NCBI GenBank assembly: GCA_018268995.1
Contig: JAFDVL010000067.1
Coordinates: 1 to 64,000 of the forward strand
Reading direction: 5' to 3'
DNA: 64,000 nt
DNA from: Acidobacteriota bacterium
GTDB taxonomy: Bacteria > Acidobacteriota > Blastocatellia > RBC074
Shown here: positions 10,951 to 19,791 of the stretch, in pieces
Layout: every line of letters starts with the position of its first letter
Position numbering within the stretch: position 1 is the first letter of the stretch
Notes under the pieces: generated by a model
Told to the model about the DNA's origin: nothing
What the model saw: only the letters and a program-made list of their open reading frames with translations
Database searches by the model: none
Program-made: the position numbers and the translations under genes

Positions 10951-12155
10951 AGATTCTATATTTACTTCCAGAATCCCCGTATCCGCCTCAGAACGGCCCG
11001 CAGCACCATACTTATGGGTTATTACGAATTGCCGCTGAGCGTTATGAATGTCACGTGGCAGGGTTTTATTGTGGAGAAGAAGGACAGTTGCGCTGGCGAC
11101 AGTTGCAGGAGAATTTGCCCAATCTGCAAATTCATTTGATTGTGCCAGAGTTAAAGGGAGCGCCGCGATTCATCCAACGATTGCTTCGATTTTTGCGTTG
11201 CCATCCCTTGATTATGGCGGGTTATGTAAGTCCGGCATTAGTCAGATGGGCAAATAACTTCTTGCAGGAAAATCGGGTAGCTTTAATTCATGTGGATCAA
11301 TTCAAATTAGCTCACTTCTGGCGTATTGGGGCCGACATCCCACATTTATTGATTCCATATGATGCGTTCTCATTGGCAGCTAGCCGTGATTTTAAGCTCT
11401 CACGATTGCTCACAGTAAAGGCAAGGGCGTTGTACAAGTTGTTATCCTTCACAAAGATTGAGCGGAAGATTTATCCCCGGTTTTCGATGGTAAGTCCTGT
11501 TTCGCAAGTGGATGTGAAGTGGCTTACCTCACGTTCGCCTCATGTGAATGCGACAGTTATTGAAATCCCCGTACCTGATGAATTTTTTTCTGCCCCGATA
11601 GCAGAGCATCAGGAAACGGCTCCCCCACATATCATCTGTGCCGGCTTATTTAATTGGGATGCTGTTGCGCAGGGAGCCATTCGGTTTTTTCAAGAAGCAG
11701 TTCCTTTGATCCGGCAGCAATTTCCGCAGACGCGATTTTCCGTTTGGGGGCCACCTCCGACGGCAGAACTCCAAGCGGTGATTGCGCAGATTCCGCAGGT
11801 TGACTGTGTGAATTGGGTCGAAGATTATTCGGGGATGCTCAAAAGCGCGGCGGTGTATGTGTATCCGCAAACTTGCGGATCGGGTATGCAAACCAAAGTT
11901 CAGCAGGCAATGGCGTTGGGAATCCCTGTCATTGCCTGCCCGGAATCTCTCGACCCGTTGTATGTTACTTCAGAGAGCCAAGCCTTTGTTTGTACTAAAC
12001 CAACGGAGATGGCAGAGGCTGCAATACGGCTTCTCAAAAGTGCGAAGTTGAGAAATGAAGTGGGAGCCGCCGCTCGCGAGCACATGAAACAACATTTCAG
12101 CTTGCACGCAGTGGCACGACGACTGGATTCGGTGTATCAGACGGTAAGCTCATGA
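10947..12155 (+). CDS. Glycosyltransferase family 4
   Basis: 402 residues with a TTG start overlapping the preceding stop. The N-terminus, ILYLLPESPYPPQNGPQHHT, is typical of GT4 enzymes, with the glycine/asparagine loop that contacts the acceptor. The C-terminal donor domain has WVEDYSGMLKSAAVYVYP and GSGMQTKVQQAMALGIPVIA, matching the family's UDP/GDP-sugar pocket. It is part of a chain of genes with 4-base overlaps, indicating one operon. Donor sugar unknown. Confidence 0.82.
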   Translation: MKILYLLPESPYPPQNGPQHHTYGLLRIAAERYECHVAGFYCGEEGQLRWRQLQENLPNLQIHLIVPELKGAPRFIQRLLRFLRCHPLIMAGYVSPALVRWANNFLQENRVALIHVDQFKLAHFWRIGADIPHLLIPYDAFSLAASRDFKLSRLLTVKARALYKLLSFTKIERKIYPRFSMVSPVSQVDVKWLTSRSPHVNATVIEIPVPDEFFSAPIAEHQETAPPHIICAGLFNWDAVAQGAIRFFQEAVPLIRQQFPQTRFSVWGPPPTAELQAVIAQIPQVDCVNWVEDYSGMLKSAAVYVYPQTCGSGMQTKVQQAMALGIPVIACPESLDPLYVTSESQAFVCTKPTEMAEAAIRLLKSAKLRNEVGAAAREHMKQHFSLHAVARRLDSVYQTVSS

Positions 12156-13294
12156 GCGATCTTCACGTTTGTGTTCTTTTCTATAATATTGGCGGTTATC
12201 ACGCTGCGCGGTTGCGTGCAGCAGCGGCAGCATGCGAATCGCGTGGCGGACGATTGACCGCCATTCAAATGTTTGGCTCTGTTGCTGAACATCCCTGGGG
12301 AAACTTGGAAGAGCAAATCACTTTTCCCTTAATTACCCTGCAATCTGCGAGTGATTCACCTCTCACCCCAATTTCTCGAATCCTTGATGAACTCCAGCCC
12401 AATATTTTAGTAATTCCTGGATGGTTTGAACCAGCAGCGCGGGATATGTTGCAGTGGAGCCGTATTCATTCGGTTCCGGCGATTCTCATGAGCGAGAGCA
12501 AGCGAGATGACGCTCCACGCCAATGGTGGAAAGAGCAAGTGAAATCCTGGCGTTACATCCGTCATTTTAGTGCAGCCATCGTTGGTGGCGAACTACATCG
12601 TCAATACGCAATTGAACTGGGCATCCCTCCAAATAAAGTCTTTCTTGGCTACAATGTTGTAGACAATCAATACTTTGCTGATACCTCTGACCACTCTCGA
12701 CAAGAGGTTGTGGCGACTCGCCAATGTGAGCCGTTAATCCCGGTCAATGATTATTTTCTTACGATGACGCGTTTTCTACCTCGGAAGAACGTCTTGGCAA
12801 TGATTCAAGCTTTTGCCTCGTATCGTGAACAACTTGGAACTGCTGCATGGGATTTGGTGATTTGTGGCAGTGGCGAACAAGAAGACGAAATCAAAGCGCT
12901 AATTCAATCCTTACATTTGACGGGACACGTCCATTTGCCCGGCTTCGTGCCCTATCAGTCATTAGGGAATTGGTACGGTTTAGCGCAAGCCTTGATTCAT
13001 CCTGCGTTACAGGAACAATGGGGCTTGGTGCTCAACGAAGCCGCTGCGGCAGGATTGCCGATATTAAGTAGTCGAACCGTAGGAGCTGCACGTGAGCTCG
13101 TACAGGATGGCGAGAGCGGCATTCTCTTTGACCCGGAAGATGTCGCGGACATAACAAGGGCGATGCTGAAATTTCATCAACTTACGCCCGAACATCGAAG
13201 AGCAATGAGGGCGGCCAGTCGGCAAATCGTATTTCGATACGGGCCGGAACAATTTGCAGCAGGATTAATGAACGCCATTGAGGCCGCCAGCTAG
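12152..13294 (+). CDS. Glycosyltransferase family 4
   Basis: 380 residues with an ATGA overlap to the preceding transferase. The donor domain begins at YFLTMTRFLPRKNVLAMIQA and includes LICGSGEQEDEI-like text, HLPGFVPYQSLGNWYGLA, and HPALQEQWGLVLNEAAAAG in place of the classic EX7E motif. The N-terminal half (VCVLFYNIGGYHAARLRAA) is less conserved. It closes the tightly overlapped block 8306-13294; a 79-base gap follows. Confidence 0.82.
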   Translation: MSDLHVCVLFYNIGGYHAARLRAAAAACESRGGRLTAIQMFGSVAEHPWGNLEEQITFPLITLQSASDSPLTPISRILDELQPNILVIPGWFEPAARDMLQWSRIHSVPAILMSESKRDDAPRQWWKEQVKSWRYIRHFSAAIVGGELHRQYAIELGIPPNKVFLGYNVVDNQYFADTSDHSRQEVVATRQCEPLIPVNDYFLTMTRFLPRKNVLAMIQAFASYREQLGTAAWDLVICGSGEQEDEIKALIQSLHLTGHVHLPGFVPYQSLGNWYGLAQALIHPALQEQWGLVLNEAAAAGLPILSSRTVGAARELVQDGESGILFDPEDVADITRAMLKFHQLTPEHRRAMRAASRQIVFRYGPEQFAAGLMNAIEAAS

Positions 13295-13373
13295 CAACAC
13301 GGCTGATTATAGGCAGGGCAGGAAATCAATAACTTTTCTGTTCAGTTTTATTACCAATAGTTGAGAGTGATTC

Positions 13374-14552
13374 TTGAAAATTGCGTATCTGACATCTTCT
13401 ATTTCCAGAAATGCTGGTGGCGTTCAGGAGGCCGTAAGACGGCCTGCTCAGGCGCTACACGAAACCTGTCAGGTAGATGTTGAAGTGGTTAGCCTCCGAG
13501 ATGAATTTACGGATCAAGACTATGCATCTTGGCAGCCACTTCATCCAAAAATCTATCAAACAAAATATTCTGCTGCCTTTGGATACGCCCCAGATTTATT
13601 ACCAGAATTGCTGGAATTAGACGTGGAGCTTTTGCATTCTCACAACCTTTGGATGTATCCTTCCTTGGCGAATAAGCAATGGCATCGCAAAACACGGCGT
13701 CCTTATATCGTTTCTCCTCACGGATCCTTAGATGACTGGGCACTAAAAAATTCCCAATGGAAAAAACGAATCGCCGGGTATTGGTTCGAAAATACTCACT
13801 TACGGCAAGCGGCCTGTTTACAGGCGCTCTGTGACTCTGAAGCCGCAGCCATTCGTCGCTATGGATTGAGCAATCCGATTTGTGTGATCCCTAATGGAAT
13901 TGATCTTCCATCAGAGGACGCTGCACCGGCCTCACTTTGGTCGGATAGTGTTGATTCCAATCAGAAAATCTTACTTTATTTAGGGCGGCTTCACCCGAAA
14001 AAAGGATTAAGTAATCTTCTTCAGGCATGGCAGGTAATTTGCGATGAGCGAAATCAGGCATCTGAAAATTGGATTTTAGTTATCGCGGGCTGGGGACAGG
14101 GAGATCATGAATCCGAACTGAAGCTACTCAGCCGAAAACTCCAGGCGGAAGGTCGTGTTCGTTTTCTTGGCCCCCAATTTGGAGCCAAAAAACAAGCCGC
14201 CTACGCTCATGCAAGTGCCTTTATTTTGCCTTCGTTTAGTGAGGGATTACCTGTTGTGGTGCTTGAAGCCTGGGCGTATCGGTTGCCTGTGATCAAGACC
14301 GTGGCCTGTAATTTGCCCGAAGGCTTCGATGTGAATGCCGCGATTAAGGTAGAGCCGAATATTGAAGACCTTGTTCGAGGACTGCGCCAACTATTTATGC
14401 TGTCTAACGAAGAACGGCAACTGATGGGAGGACGTGGTCGGAGCTTGGTTGAGACTCATTTTTCCTGGTCTTCCATTGCGGAAAAGCTTTTTGCCGTTTA
14501 CCAATGGGTACTGGGTAAAGGGCCACAGCCGGATACCGTTCGTACTTGGTGA
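13374..14552 (+). CDS. Glycosyltransferase family 4 (WcaI/WbaZ-like group)
   Basis: 392 residues from a TTG start. Motifs are IAYLTSSISRNAGGVQEAV at the N-terminus, LHSHNLWMYPS and YIVSPHGSLDDWAL in the acceptor domain, and LLYLGRLHPKKGLSNLLQAW with PSFSEGLPVVVLEAWAY in the donor domain. The SPHG...LDDWAL segment is shared with capsule transferases often found beside WcaF-type acetyltransferases, and such a gene follows here. The enzyme probably adds a late sugar of the unit. Confidence 0.85.
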   Translation: MKIAYLTSSISRNAGGVQEAVRRPAQALHETCQVDVEVVSLRDEFTDQDYASWQPLHPKIYQTKYSAAFGYAPDLLPELLELDVELLHSHNLWMYPSLANKQWHRKTRRPYIVSPHGSLDDWALKNSQWKKRIAGYWFENTHLRQAACLQALCDSEAAAIRRYGLSNPICVIPNGIDLPSEDAAPASLWSDSVDSNQKILLYLGRLHPKKGLSNLLQAWQVICDERNQASENWILVIAGWGQGDHESELKLLSRKLQAEGRVRFLGPQFGAKKQAAYAHASAFILPSFSEGLPVVVLEAWAYRLPVIKTVACNLPEGFDVNAAIKVEPNIEDLVRGLRQLFMLSNEERQLMGGRGRSLVETHFSWSSIAEKLFAVYQWVLGKGPQPDTVRTW

Positions 14553-14586
14553 AACTGGCCTGATCTCAGTAAAGAATTAGAGAGGC

Positions 14587-15153
14587 ATGCAGGAACCTTC
14601 GGCGTATGGAACGCCAGCGTATAACCCGAACCAACCAAGTCCTCACTCGCTTAAAAATAAACTTGTAAGAGTGATTTGGAATTTTGTTTGGCTCGCTCTC
14701 TATCGCCCTAGCCCTAAGCCATTACATAAATGGCGATGTTTTTTACTGCGATTGTTTGGCGCGAAAGTTGGAAAAGGCGTCCATCCGTATCCTTCTGCGA
14801 AGATCTGGGCTCCGTGGAATTTAGAGATGGATGATGGCTCTTGTCTGGCGGACAACACGGATTGCTATTGTGTTAACAAAATTCGGATAGGAAAGAATTC
14901 AACCGTCAGTCAATACAGTTATCTCTGTGGCGCTACACATGATTATGAACATCCTTTGATGCCGCTGGTTAGTGCTCCAATCATGATAGGAGATAATGTT
15001 TGGATCACGGCGGATGTCTTTATTGCGCCGGGGGTGACAATCCATGACGGAGCTGTGGTTGGCGCACGTTCGAGCGTCTTCAGTGATGTCAACGCATGGT
15101 GTGTCGTGGCTGGAAACCCCGCAAAATTTATTAAGAAGCGGACGCTAAAATAA
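14587..15153 (+). CDS. WcaF-like sugar O-acetyltransferase (left-handed beta helix)
   Basis: 188 residues of the hexapeptide-repeat acyltransferase superfamily. The C-terminal half carries hexad repeats around IRIGKNSTVSQYSYLC, PIMIGDNVWITADVFIAPGV and GAVVGARSSVF, with the CGATHDYEHP segment that contributes the catalytic His in colanic-acid-type acetyltransferases. It should O-acetylate a sugar of the polymer using acetyl-CoA. Residues 1-45 are an extension rich in Pro and basic residues. It follows a GT4 gene by 34 bases. Confidence 0.87.
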   Translation: MQEPSAYGTPAYNPNQPSPHSLKNKLVRVIWNFVWLALYRPSPKPLHKWRCFLLRLFGAKVGKGVHPYPSAKIWAPWNLEMDDGSCLADNTDCYCVNKIRIGKNSTVSQYSYLCGATHDYEHPLMPLVSAPIMIGDNVWITADVFIAPGVTIHDGAVVGARSSVFSDVNAWCVVAGNPAKFIKKRTLK

Positions 15154-15297
15154 GTCGCTCTTGTCTTGGATTCTTCTATTTGAGCTTTTTTCACTGGGTT
15201 AAAAACAGAGCTGGAAGAACATTGTTAATCGGTTTGTTTCGTATAGGTACATAGAAAGTGTTAATCATACCGGCACCTAATATTTTCCTGCTACAGC

Positions 15298-15317
15298 ATA
15301 AGTATTTACATACTTAT
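15298..15317. promoter_or_regulatory. Inverted repeat, possible operator before the GT2 gene
   Basis: ATAAGTA and TACTTAT form a perfect 7-base inverted repeat with a 6-base spacer, 30 bases before the start at 15347, in an AT-rich 193-base gap. The spacer contains TTTACA, which could act as a weak -35 element. No regulator gene is nearby, so the role is a guess. Confidence 0.3.
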
Positions 15318-15346
15318 CATTTCATAATTTATATAGGAATAATCAG

Positions 15347-16225
15347 ATGGGGATTTCCGTAGTAATTCTCACCCTCAACGAAGAAAAGAACTTGCCCGGT
15401 TGCCTGGAATCTGTCCGGTGGTGCGATGACATTGTGGTATTTGATTCGCATAGTTCTGATCAGACAACTCAAATCGCCGATTCCTGGGGCGCACGAGTCT
15501 ATCAGCGCGAGTTTGATAATTATGCCGCACAACGAAATAGCGCCTTACGCATACCCACATACAAATATCCTTGGGTGTTGATGCTTGATGCCGATGAGCG
15601 AGTTTCCTCTGAATTAGCGGATGAAATTCGCAAGGTGAGTGAAAATGATGATAATGGGTTTACCCTTTATCGCATTCGTCGCAAAGATATGTTTATGGGG
15701 AGATGGTTGCGGCGTAGTAGTGGGTATCCGACCTGGTTTGGACGTCTTATCCGCGTTGGACATGTTGTGGTGAAGCGTGAAATTAACGAGGAGTATCACA
15801 CCGAAGGAAAAGTCGGGCATTTGGAACAACACCTAATCCACTATCCGTTTAATAAAGGCGTGGATTATTGGTTTGAGCGGCATAACCGCTATTCTTCCAT
15901 GGAGGCCAAGACTTTAATCAGTGAACTTCAATCTGGCCCGGTCATAAAATGGAAAGACCTGTTTTCAAATGACCCGGTCGTGCGTAGAAGGGTGCATAAG
16001 AAAATTGCCTATCGCATGCCCTTCCGCCTCTTTTGGGTGTTCTGTTACTTATATTTCTTCCGCTTAGGCATTTTAGATGGACGGGCTGGCTTAACCTATA
16101 GCGTCTTGCGTTGTATCTATGAGTATATGATTGACGTGAAGTTCAGAGAAAATTACTTCCACGCAAAAGAGACCAAGGCAATAGGCATTTTGCCTGTCCC
16201 TACGCAACATCCCGACGAAGTGTAA
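15347..16225 (+). CDS. Glycosyltransferase family 2, WaaE/KdtX-like
   Basis: 292 residues with a GT-A fold. The N-terminus is ISVVILTLNEEKNLPGCLES, then DDIVVFDSHSSDQTT and VLMLDADERVSSEL, where the DAD supplies the metal/nucleotide-binding DXD. This resembles the LPS core glucosyltransferase WaaE group. A hydrophobic patch near residues 225-250 may attach it to the membrane. Its separate AT-rich upstream region suggests its own promoter. It is the last polysaccharide gene on the + strand. Confidence 0.87.
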   Translation: MGISVVILTLNEEKNLPGCLESVRWCDDIVVFDSHSSDQTTQIADSWGARVYQREFDNYAAQRNSALRIPTYKYPWVLMLDADERVSSELADEIRKVSENDDNGFTLYRIRRKDMFMGRWLRRSSGYPTWFGRLIRVGHVVVKREINEEYHTEGKVGHLEQHLIHYPFNKGVDYWFERHNRYSSMEAKTLISELQSGPVIKWKDLFSNDPVVRRRVHKKIAYRMPFRLFWVFCYLYFFRLGILDGRAGLTYSVLRCIYEYMIDVKFRENYFHAKETKAIGILPVPTQHPDEV

Positions 16226-16232
16226 TGAGAGC

Positions 16233-16622
16233 TTATGACCTTTCCAGCGGAATAAAATTCTCATCCTGTTGGTGCTTGCGTTCCCACTTCAAAAAGTCGT
16301 AATAGCCGCAATGCCTTGCATCCGGGTACTCGCGGCACACATTCGGACGATGTTCGTACACCGTGCAATGCCGCTTGGTGGGATGAAAGAAGCGGCAGGT
16401 GCTTTTGTACACGGTGTCTTTGCGGTGTTTGAGCACGCGCCCGTAGCCTTCGATCATCTTCGTAAATTTAGCTTCTGCTTCTTCAGCCGAGAGGCCAAAT
16501 CGTTTCCCTAGTCGTTTGACGTCGCGCTTCGTCACGATGATGTAATCGTACGAGCAACAATAACCGGGACATTTTGAGCAGTCATAAAGCGGTTTCAGGA
16601 CGGGGAGTTCAGTTTTAGGCAT
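16233..16622 (-). CDS. YkgJ-family cysteine-cluster protein (putative Zn/Fe-binding)
   Basis: 129 residues. An N-terminal CSKCPGYCC cluster and downstream Cys in [23 protein letters not shown] and HCGYY form the eight-cysteine arrangement of the YkgJ/UPF0153 family. These are small cytoplasmic proteins thought to chelate zinc or an iron-sulfur centre; the biochemical role is not settled. It ends 8 bases past the convergent GT2 gene, with no room for a separate terminator. Confidence 0.85.
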   Translation of the reverse strand: MPKTELPVLKPLYDCSKCPGYCCSYDYIIVTKRDVKRLGKRFGLSAEEAEAKFTKMIEGYGRVLKHRKDTVYKSTCRFFHPTKRHCTVYEHRPNVCREYPDARHCGYYDFLKWERKHQQDENFIPLERS

Positions 16623-16631
16623 GGTGTTTTC

Positions 16632-16759
16632 GCCACGAATTTTCAGGGATTATGAAACCATTGATAGGCCACAGATTCGCGCCGCTTCTTTCGTCAAGAT
16701 AAAGAATCTGTGTAAATCTGTGGCTAAAACATTCGTGGAAATTCGTGTTAATTCGCGGC
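16632..16759. repeat. Word-array palindrome 2 (nested, 10-base words)
   Basis: The inner arms, GCCACAGATT (16668-16677) and AATCTGTGGC (16715-16724), are perfect 10-base complements. The outer left arm GCCACGAATTTTC (16632-16644) can pair, with one mismatch, with text around 16738-16747 or 16750-16759. The right side is a run of 10-base words: AATCTGTGTA, AATCTGTGGC, then ATTCGTGGAA, ATTCGTGTTA and ATTCGCGGCT. It fills the gap between the YkgJ-like and substrate-binding-protein genes. Confidence 0.75.
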
Positions 16760-16773
16760 TTATTCATCTCTCC

Positions 16774-18582
16774 TTATTTCTTCCAAAATAACTCTTCTGC
16801 ATTCCACAGTGAACGCGGGATGATGACGCTGGGTCGGTAGTTGCCGAGCGTGGTTTTCGCGCCGCTGGCGAAGTTGCGGACGACCAGCGGGATCATCGGC
16901 AATTGGTCGGCAAAGAGTTTTTGCGCGGCGTCGAATTTTTGTTTGCGTTGAGTGGCGTCGGAGATTGTGTCTACTTCTTCAGCCAAACGATCAAAGCTTT
17001 TTTCCCATTCCTCTTTTGCCTGCTTTTGGTTCATTGACCAATAGCGTTGCGCGCCTCCAGTTTTCAGCCCTGAGATGGCGGTCGAAGGTTCCATGTCAGA
17101 AACCGCATAACCGTGAATGGCGGCGTCGTAACTGAACTTCTTTTCGATCATTTCCACGAACGCATTTTTTTCCAGTGGTGCGACGTTTACCTTGATGCCG
17201 AGTTTAGCCAAATCTTCCTGAATGATCGTTGCCATTGCTTTGCGCGGAGCGACGCTTTCATCCACGATCAAAGTAAACTCCACAGGTTTTCCTGCCTTAT
17301 CAATCAAGCCATTTTCGCTTTTTGTAAAGCCAGCTTCTTTCAGCAAGGTTTCCGCTTTGCCAATCTCAAAATTGTAACTTGGCAAATCACTGCTGAACCA
17401 CCGCTTGTTGCTGGGCGACACCAGACCATTGATCGGCGTGCCTAGTCCGCGCAGCACATTGTCTACGATTGTCTTGCGATCAATGGCTGTAGCGATAGCG
17501 CGGCGAAAGCGCACATCGGAAAACCACGCCCGCTTGATAGGATCAACAACATCTTTACCCGCCGCGTCTTTGCTGTCGTTCACATTGAACCAGAAAAAAT
17601 CGGTCAACATCGAAGGCCCGTAATCTTTCACCGAAAGGCCCGCAGGCGTTTGTTGCTTGAGCGTCGCAAAATTAGCGGGCGCGATGTTGTCCATCAAATC
17701 CACTTCGCCCTGCTGAAATTTCAAGAGCATGGTGTTGGCATCGGGAATGGCTTCAATCACCAATTCATCCAAGTAGGGAAGCGGCTTGCCTGCCTTATCT
17801 TTTTTCCAGTAATTCGGATTGCGCGCCAGAATTGTGCGTTGATTCGGCACGTATTCTTTCAGGATAAACGGGCCGGTAACCGCTAAATTCGCCGAAGGGG
17901 CAGTAATTCCCCAGGCGTTTGCAAATTCGCTTTGTGGTGCAGATGAATTCCCCGCATTTTTGGCATTCTCTGCTTTGTCTTTTTCATAAACTGCTTCAAG
18001 TTTGTGGCGCGGCAACGGGCGGAAGGTGGCAAGGAACGATTCAATCGAAGCAGCAGCTTGCGCCATCTCCAGCTTCAGCGTGCGATCATCAATTTTCGTG
18101 GCTTTGATGGGTTGGCCACCGCTGAGAAAGCTTTCCCGAAACAGCGCGCCAGATTTTTTGTCAGTCGCAACGTTTAGCGTAAAGATCAAATCGTCTGTGG
18201 TCAGCGGGGTTCCATCTGAAAACTTCAATCCTTCGCGCAATTTCACAGTGATGGTTTTGCCGCCGTCGCTCTGCTGCCAGCTTTCAGCCAGACCGGGTAC
18301 GAACTGTTGCGTGTCGTGATCCATTTCGGCCAGCGGCGCAGCCATCAAATACGTCGCAATTGTCGCGCTGACGGCGTCTCCCGCATGCAGGTAATTAAAT
18401 GTTTTGGGTGTGCCGCGATCTGCCACCACAAGCCGTCCGCCTTGTGTGCCGACTTGGCGTTCCTGCGAAGCTGCTTCTTGTGTTGGCGGTGAGGGGCGAC
18501 AGGCTGTGAATACTGCCAGCAACAACAGCGAGGCAAGGAAAGCTGTCTGAAAAGCGACTGTCTTGATGGATTTTATTTGCAT
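16774..18582 (-). CDS. ABC transporter substrate-binding lipoprotein, peptide type (SBP_bac_5)
   Basis: 602 residues, slightly longer than DppA/OppA proteins. The signal peptide ends in a lipobox (AVFTAC, Cys28), so the mature protein should be a lipid-anchored periplasmic receptor. Family features include GGRLVVADRGTPKTFNYL, LAESWQQSDGGKTITVKLREGLKFSDGTP-type text near residue 105, and VRFRRAIATAIDRKTIV. It binds di- or oligopeptides or similar ligands. It is divergent from the two permease genes, with a 119-base shared control region. No ATPase gene lies in the window. Confidence 0.88.
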   Translation of the reverse strand: MQIKSIKTVAFQTAFLASLLLLAVFTACRPSPPTQEAASQERQVGTQGGRLVVADRGTPKTFNYLHAGDAVSATIATYLMAAPLAEMDHDTQQFVPGLAESWQQSDGGKTITVKLREGLKFSDGTPLTTDDLIFTLNVATDKKSGALFRESFLSGGQPIKATKIDDRTLKLEMAQAAASIESFLATFRPLPRHKLEAVYEKDKAENAKNAGNSSAPQSEFANAWGITAPSANLAVTGPFILKEYVPNQRTILARNPNYWKKDKAGKPLPYLDELVIEAIPDANTMLLKFQQGEVDLMDNIAPANFATLKQQTPAGLSVKDYGPSMLTDFFWFNVNDSKDAAGKDVVDPIKRAWFSDVRFRRAIATAIDRKTIVDNVLRGLGTPINGLVSPSNKRWFSSDLPSYNFEIGKAETLLKEAGFTKSENGLIDKAGKPVEFTLIVDESVAPRKAMATIIQEDLAKLGIKVNVAPLEKNAFVEMIEKKFSYDAAIHGYAVSDMEPSTAISGLKTGGAQRYWSMNQKQAKEEWEKSFDRLAEEVDTISDATQRKQKFDAAQKLFADQLPMIPLVVRNFASGAKTTLGNYRPSVIIPRSLWNAEELFWKK

Positions 18583-18644
18583 GAAATTGTCCGCCGGGGC
18601 TTGCCTTTAAGAAGGCGGATTAGAGCATAGCCGCAGCTTTTAAG

Positions 18645-18668
18645 TAAAGCTTTGAATTAAAGCTTTGA
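18645..18668. promoter_or_regulatory. Direct repeat of a palindromic site in the divergent transporter control region
   Basis: TAAAGCTTTGA occurs at 18645-18655 and again at 18658-18668, a 13-base period, and each copy holds the palindrome AAAGCTTT. The site lies between the start of the binding-protein gene (minus) and the permease gene (plus), where a shared operator would be expected. No regulator gene is adjacent. Confidence 0.4.
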
Positions 18669-18701
18669 GCCAAAGTTCAGTTTGTGGATAATGCGCGCAC
18701 G

Positions 18702-19724
18702 ATGGATAGCCGGCTTGCTACATCAATTGCGAAACTCATCCTCAAACGGCTTGCCGTTGCCGTTCCGATGTTATTGCTGATTTCATTGATTAGCTTTGCG
18801 CTCATTAATGCTGCGCCGGGTGATGCGCTGGCTGAACTCAAACAAGACCCGCGCATTTCGCAGGAAACCGTCAATCGCCTGCGTGAGCAATACGGATTGG
18901 ATCGTCCCTGGCTGGCGCGGTATGGCGCGTGGCTCAGTGGGGTTTTGCGTGGCGATTTTGGCATATCGCTCAGCGAACAATTGCCCGTGACAACGCTGAT
19001 TGGTTCGCGGCTTGGCAATACCTTGAAACTTTCGCTGACGGCCACCTTTTTCGCCTTGTTGATTGCACTGCCTCTGGGTGCTTTGGCGGCAAAACGACGC
19101 GGCTCCTGGCTGGATCGTGCAACAGGTGCATTGACGTTGGTCAGTCTTTCGACGCCGCGCATCGTGCTGGCAATCATCGCGTTAGTGTTTGCCGCACGAA
19201 CGGGGTTATTTCCGATTGGCAACGTGCGTTCGTTGAATGTGGCCAATGATTGGTCTGCGGCTTCAATACTGGATGGCTGGCATCATTTGATGTTGCCTGC
19301 GGTCGTCATGAGCTTGCCGCTGATCGCAGTGTATTTGCGCCAGACGCGGGCCGGATTGCTGGAGGTGCTCGCAGCAGATTTCATTCGCACCGCACGCGCC
19401 AAGGGCTTGAGCGAATGGGCCGTGATTAGCAAACACGCAGCCCGCGTGGCGGCGGCTCCATTGATTACATTGTTCGGTTATGCCATTGCCGCTTTGCTCA
19501 GCGGTTCAGTCATCGTCGAAACTGTGATGGCGTGGCCGGGCATTGGGCAATTGGCGGTGAACGCGACACGCACGCGTGATTTGCCAGTGTTGATGTGCGT
19601 CGTGATGATTACGGCGGTGATGATGTTGCTGGGGAATTTATTGGCCGATGCTTTGCAGTTGCTTGCCGATCCGCGCCTGCGCGAAACTTTCTCCACGAAG
19701 CCTCACGAAGGGACACGAAGATAA
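18702..19724 (+). CDS. ABC transporter permease, DppB/OppB-like
   Basis: 340 residues from the ATG at 18702; a GTG at 18684 is an alternative start. The N-terminus has the family pattern LKRLAVAVPMLLLISLISFALINAAPGD-like text, then DPRISQETVNRLREQYGLDRP and LRGDFGISL. The cytoplasmic coupling loop is FIRTARAKGLSEWAVISKHA, the EAA motif that contacts the ATPase. About six membrane segments are expected. The last ten residues (from STKPH) are encoded by the left arm of palindrome 3, so this tail is probably an acquired extension. Confidence 0.9.
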   Translation: MDSRLATSIAKLILKRLAVAVPMLLLISLISFALINAAPGDALAELKQDPRISQETVNRLREQYGLDRPWLARYGAWLSGVLRGDFGISLSEQLPVTTLIGSRLGNTLKLSLTATFFALLIALPLGALAAKRRGSWLDRATGALTLVSLSTPRIVLAIIALVFAARTGLFPIGNVRSLNVANDWSAASILDGWHHLMLPAVVMSLPLIAVYLRQTRAGLLEVLAADFIRTARAKGLSEWAVISKHAARVAAAPLITLFGYAIAALLSGSVIVETVMAWPGIGQLAVNATRTRDLPVLMCVVMITAVMMLLGNLLADALQLLADPRLRETFSTKPHEGTRR

Positions 19725-19791
19725 GCCGCAAAATATGAAATCGCTTTTCTCCCTCCTGAAAAACTTTGTGTTTCTTCGCATTCTTCGTGGA
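19692..19791. repeat. Word-array palindrome 3 overlapping dppB-like and dppC-like gene ends
   Basis: The left side has three 10-base-spaced ACGAAG words (19695, 19705 and 19715). The right side has CTTTGTGTTT, CTTCGCATT and CTTCGTGGA up to 19791. The outer arms TCCACGAAG (19692-19700) and CTTCGTGGA (19783-19791) are perfect complements. The left arm encodes the tail of the first permease including the region up to its stop. The right arm falls within the N-terminal coding part of the second permease if translation starts at 19735. Confidence 0.65.
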
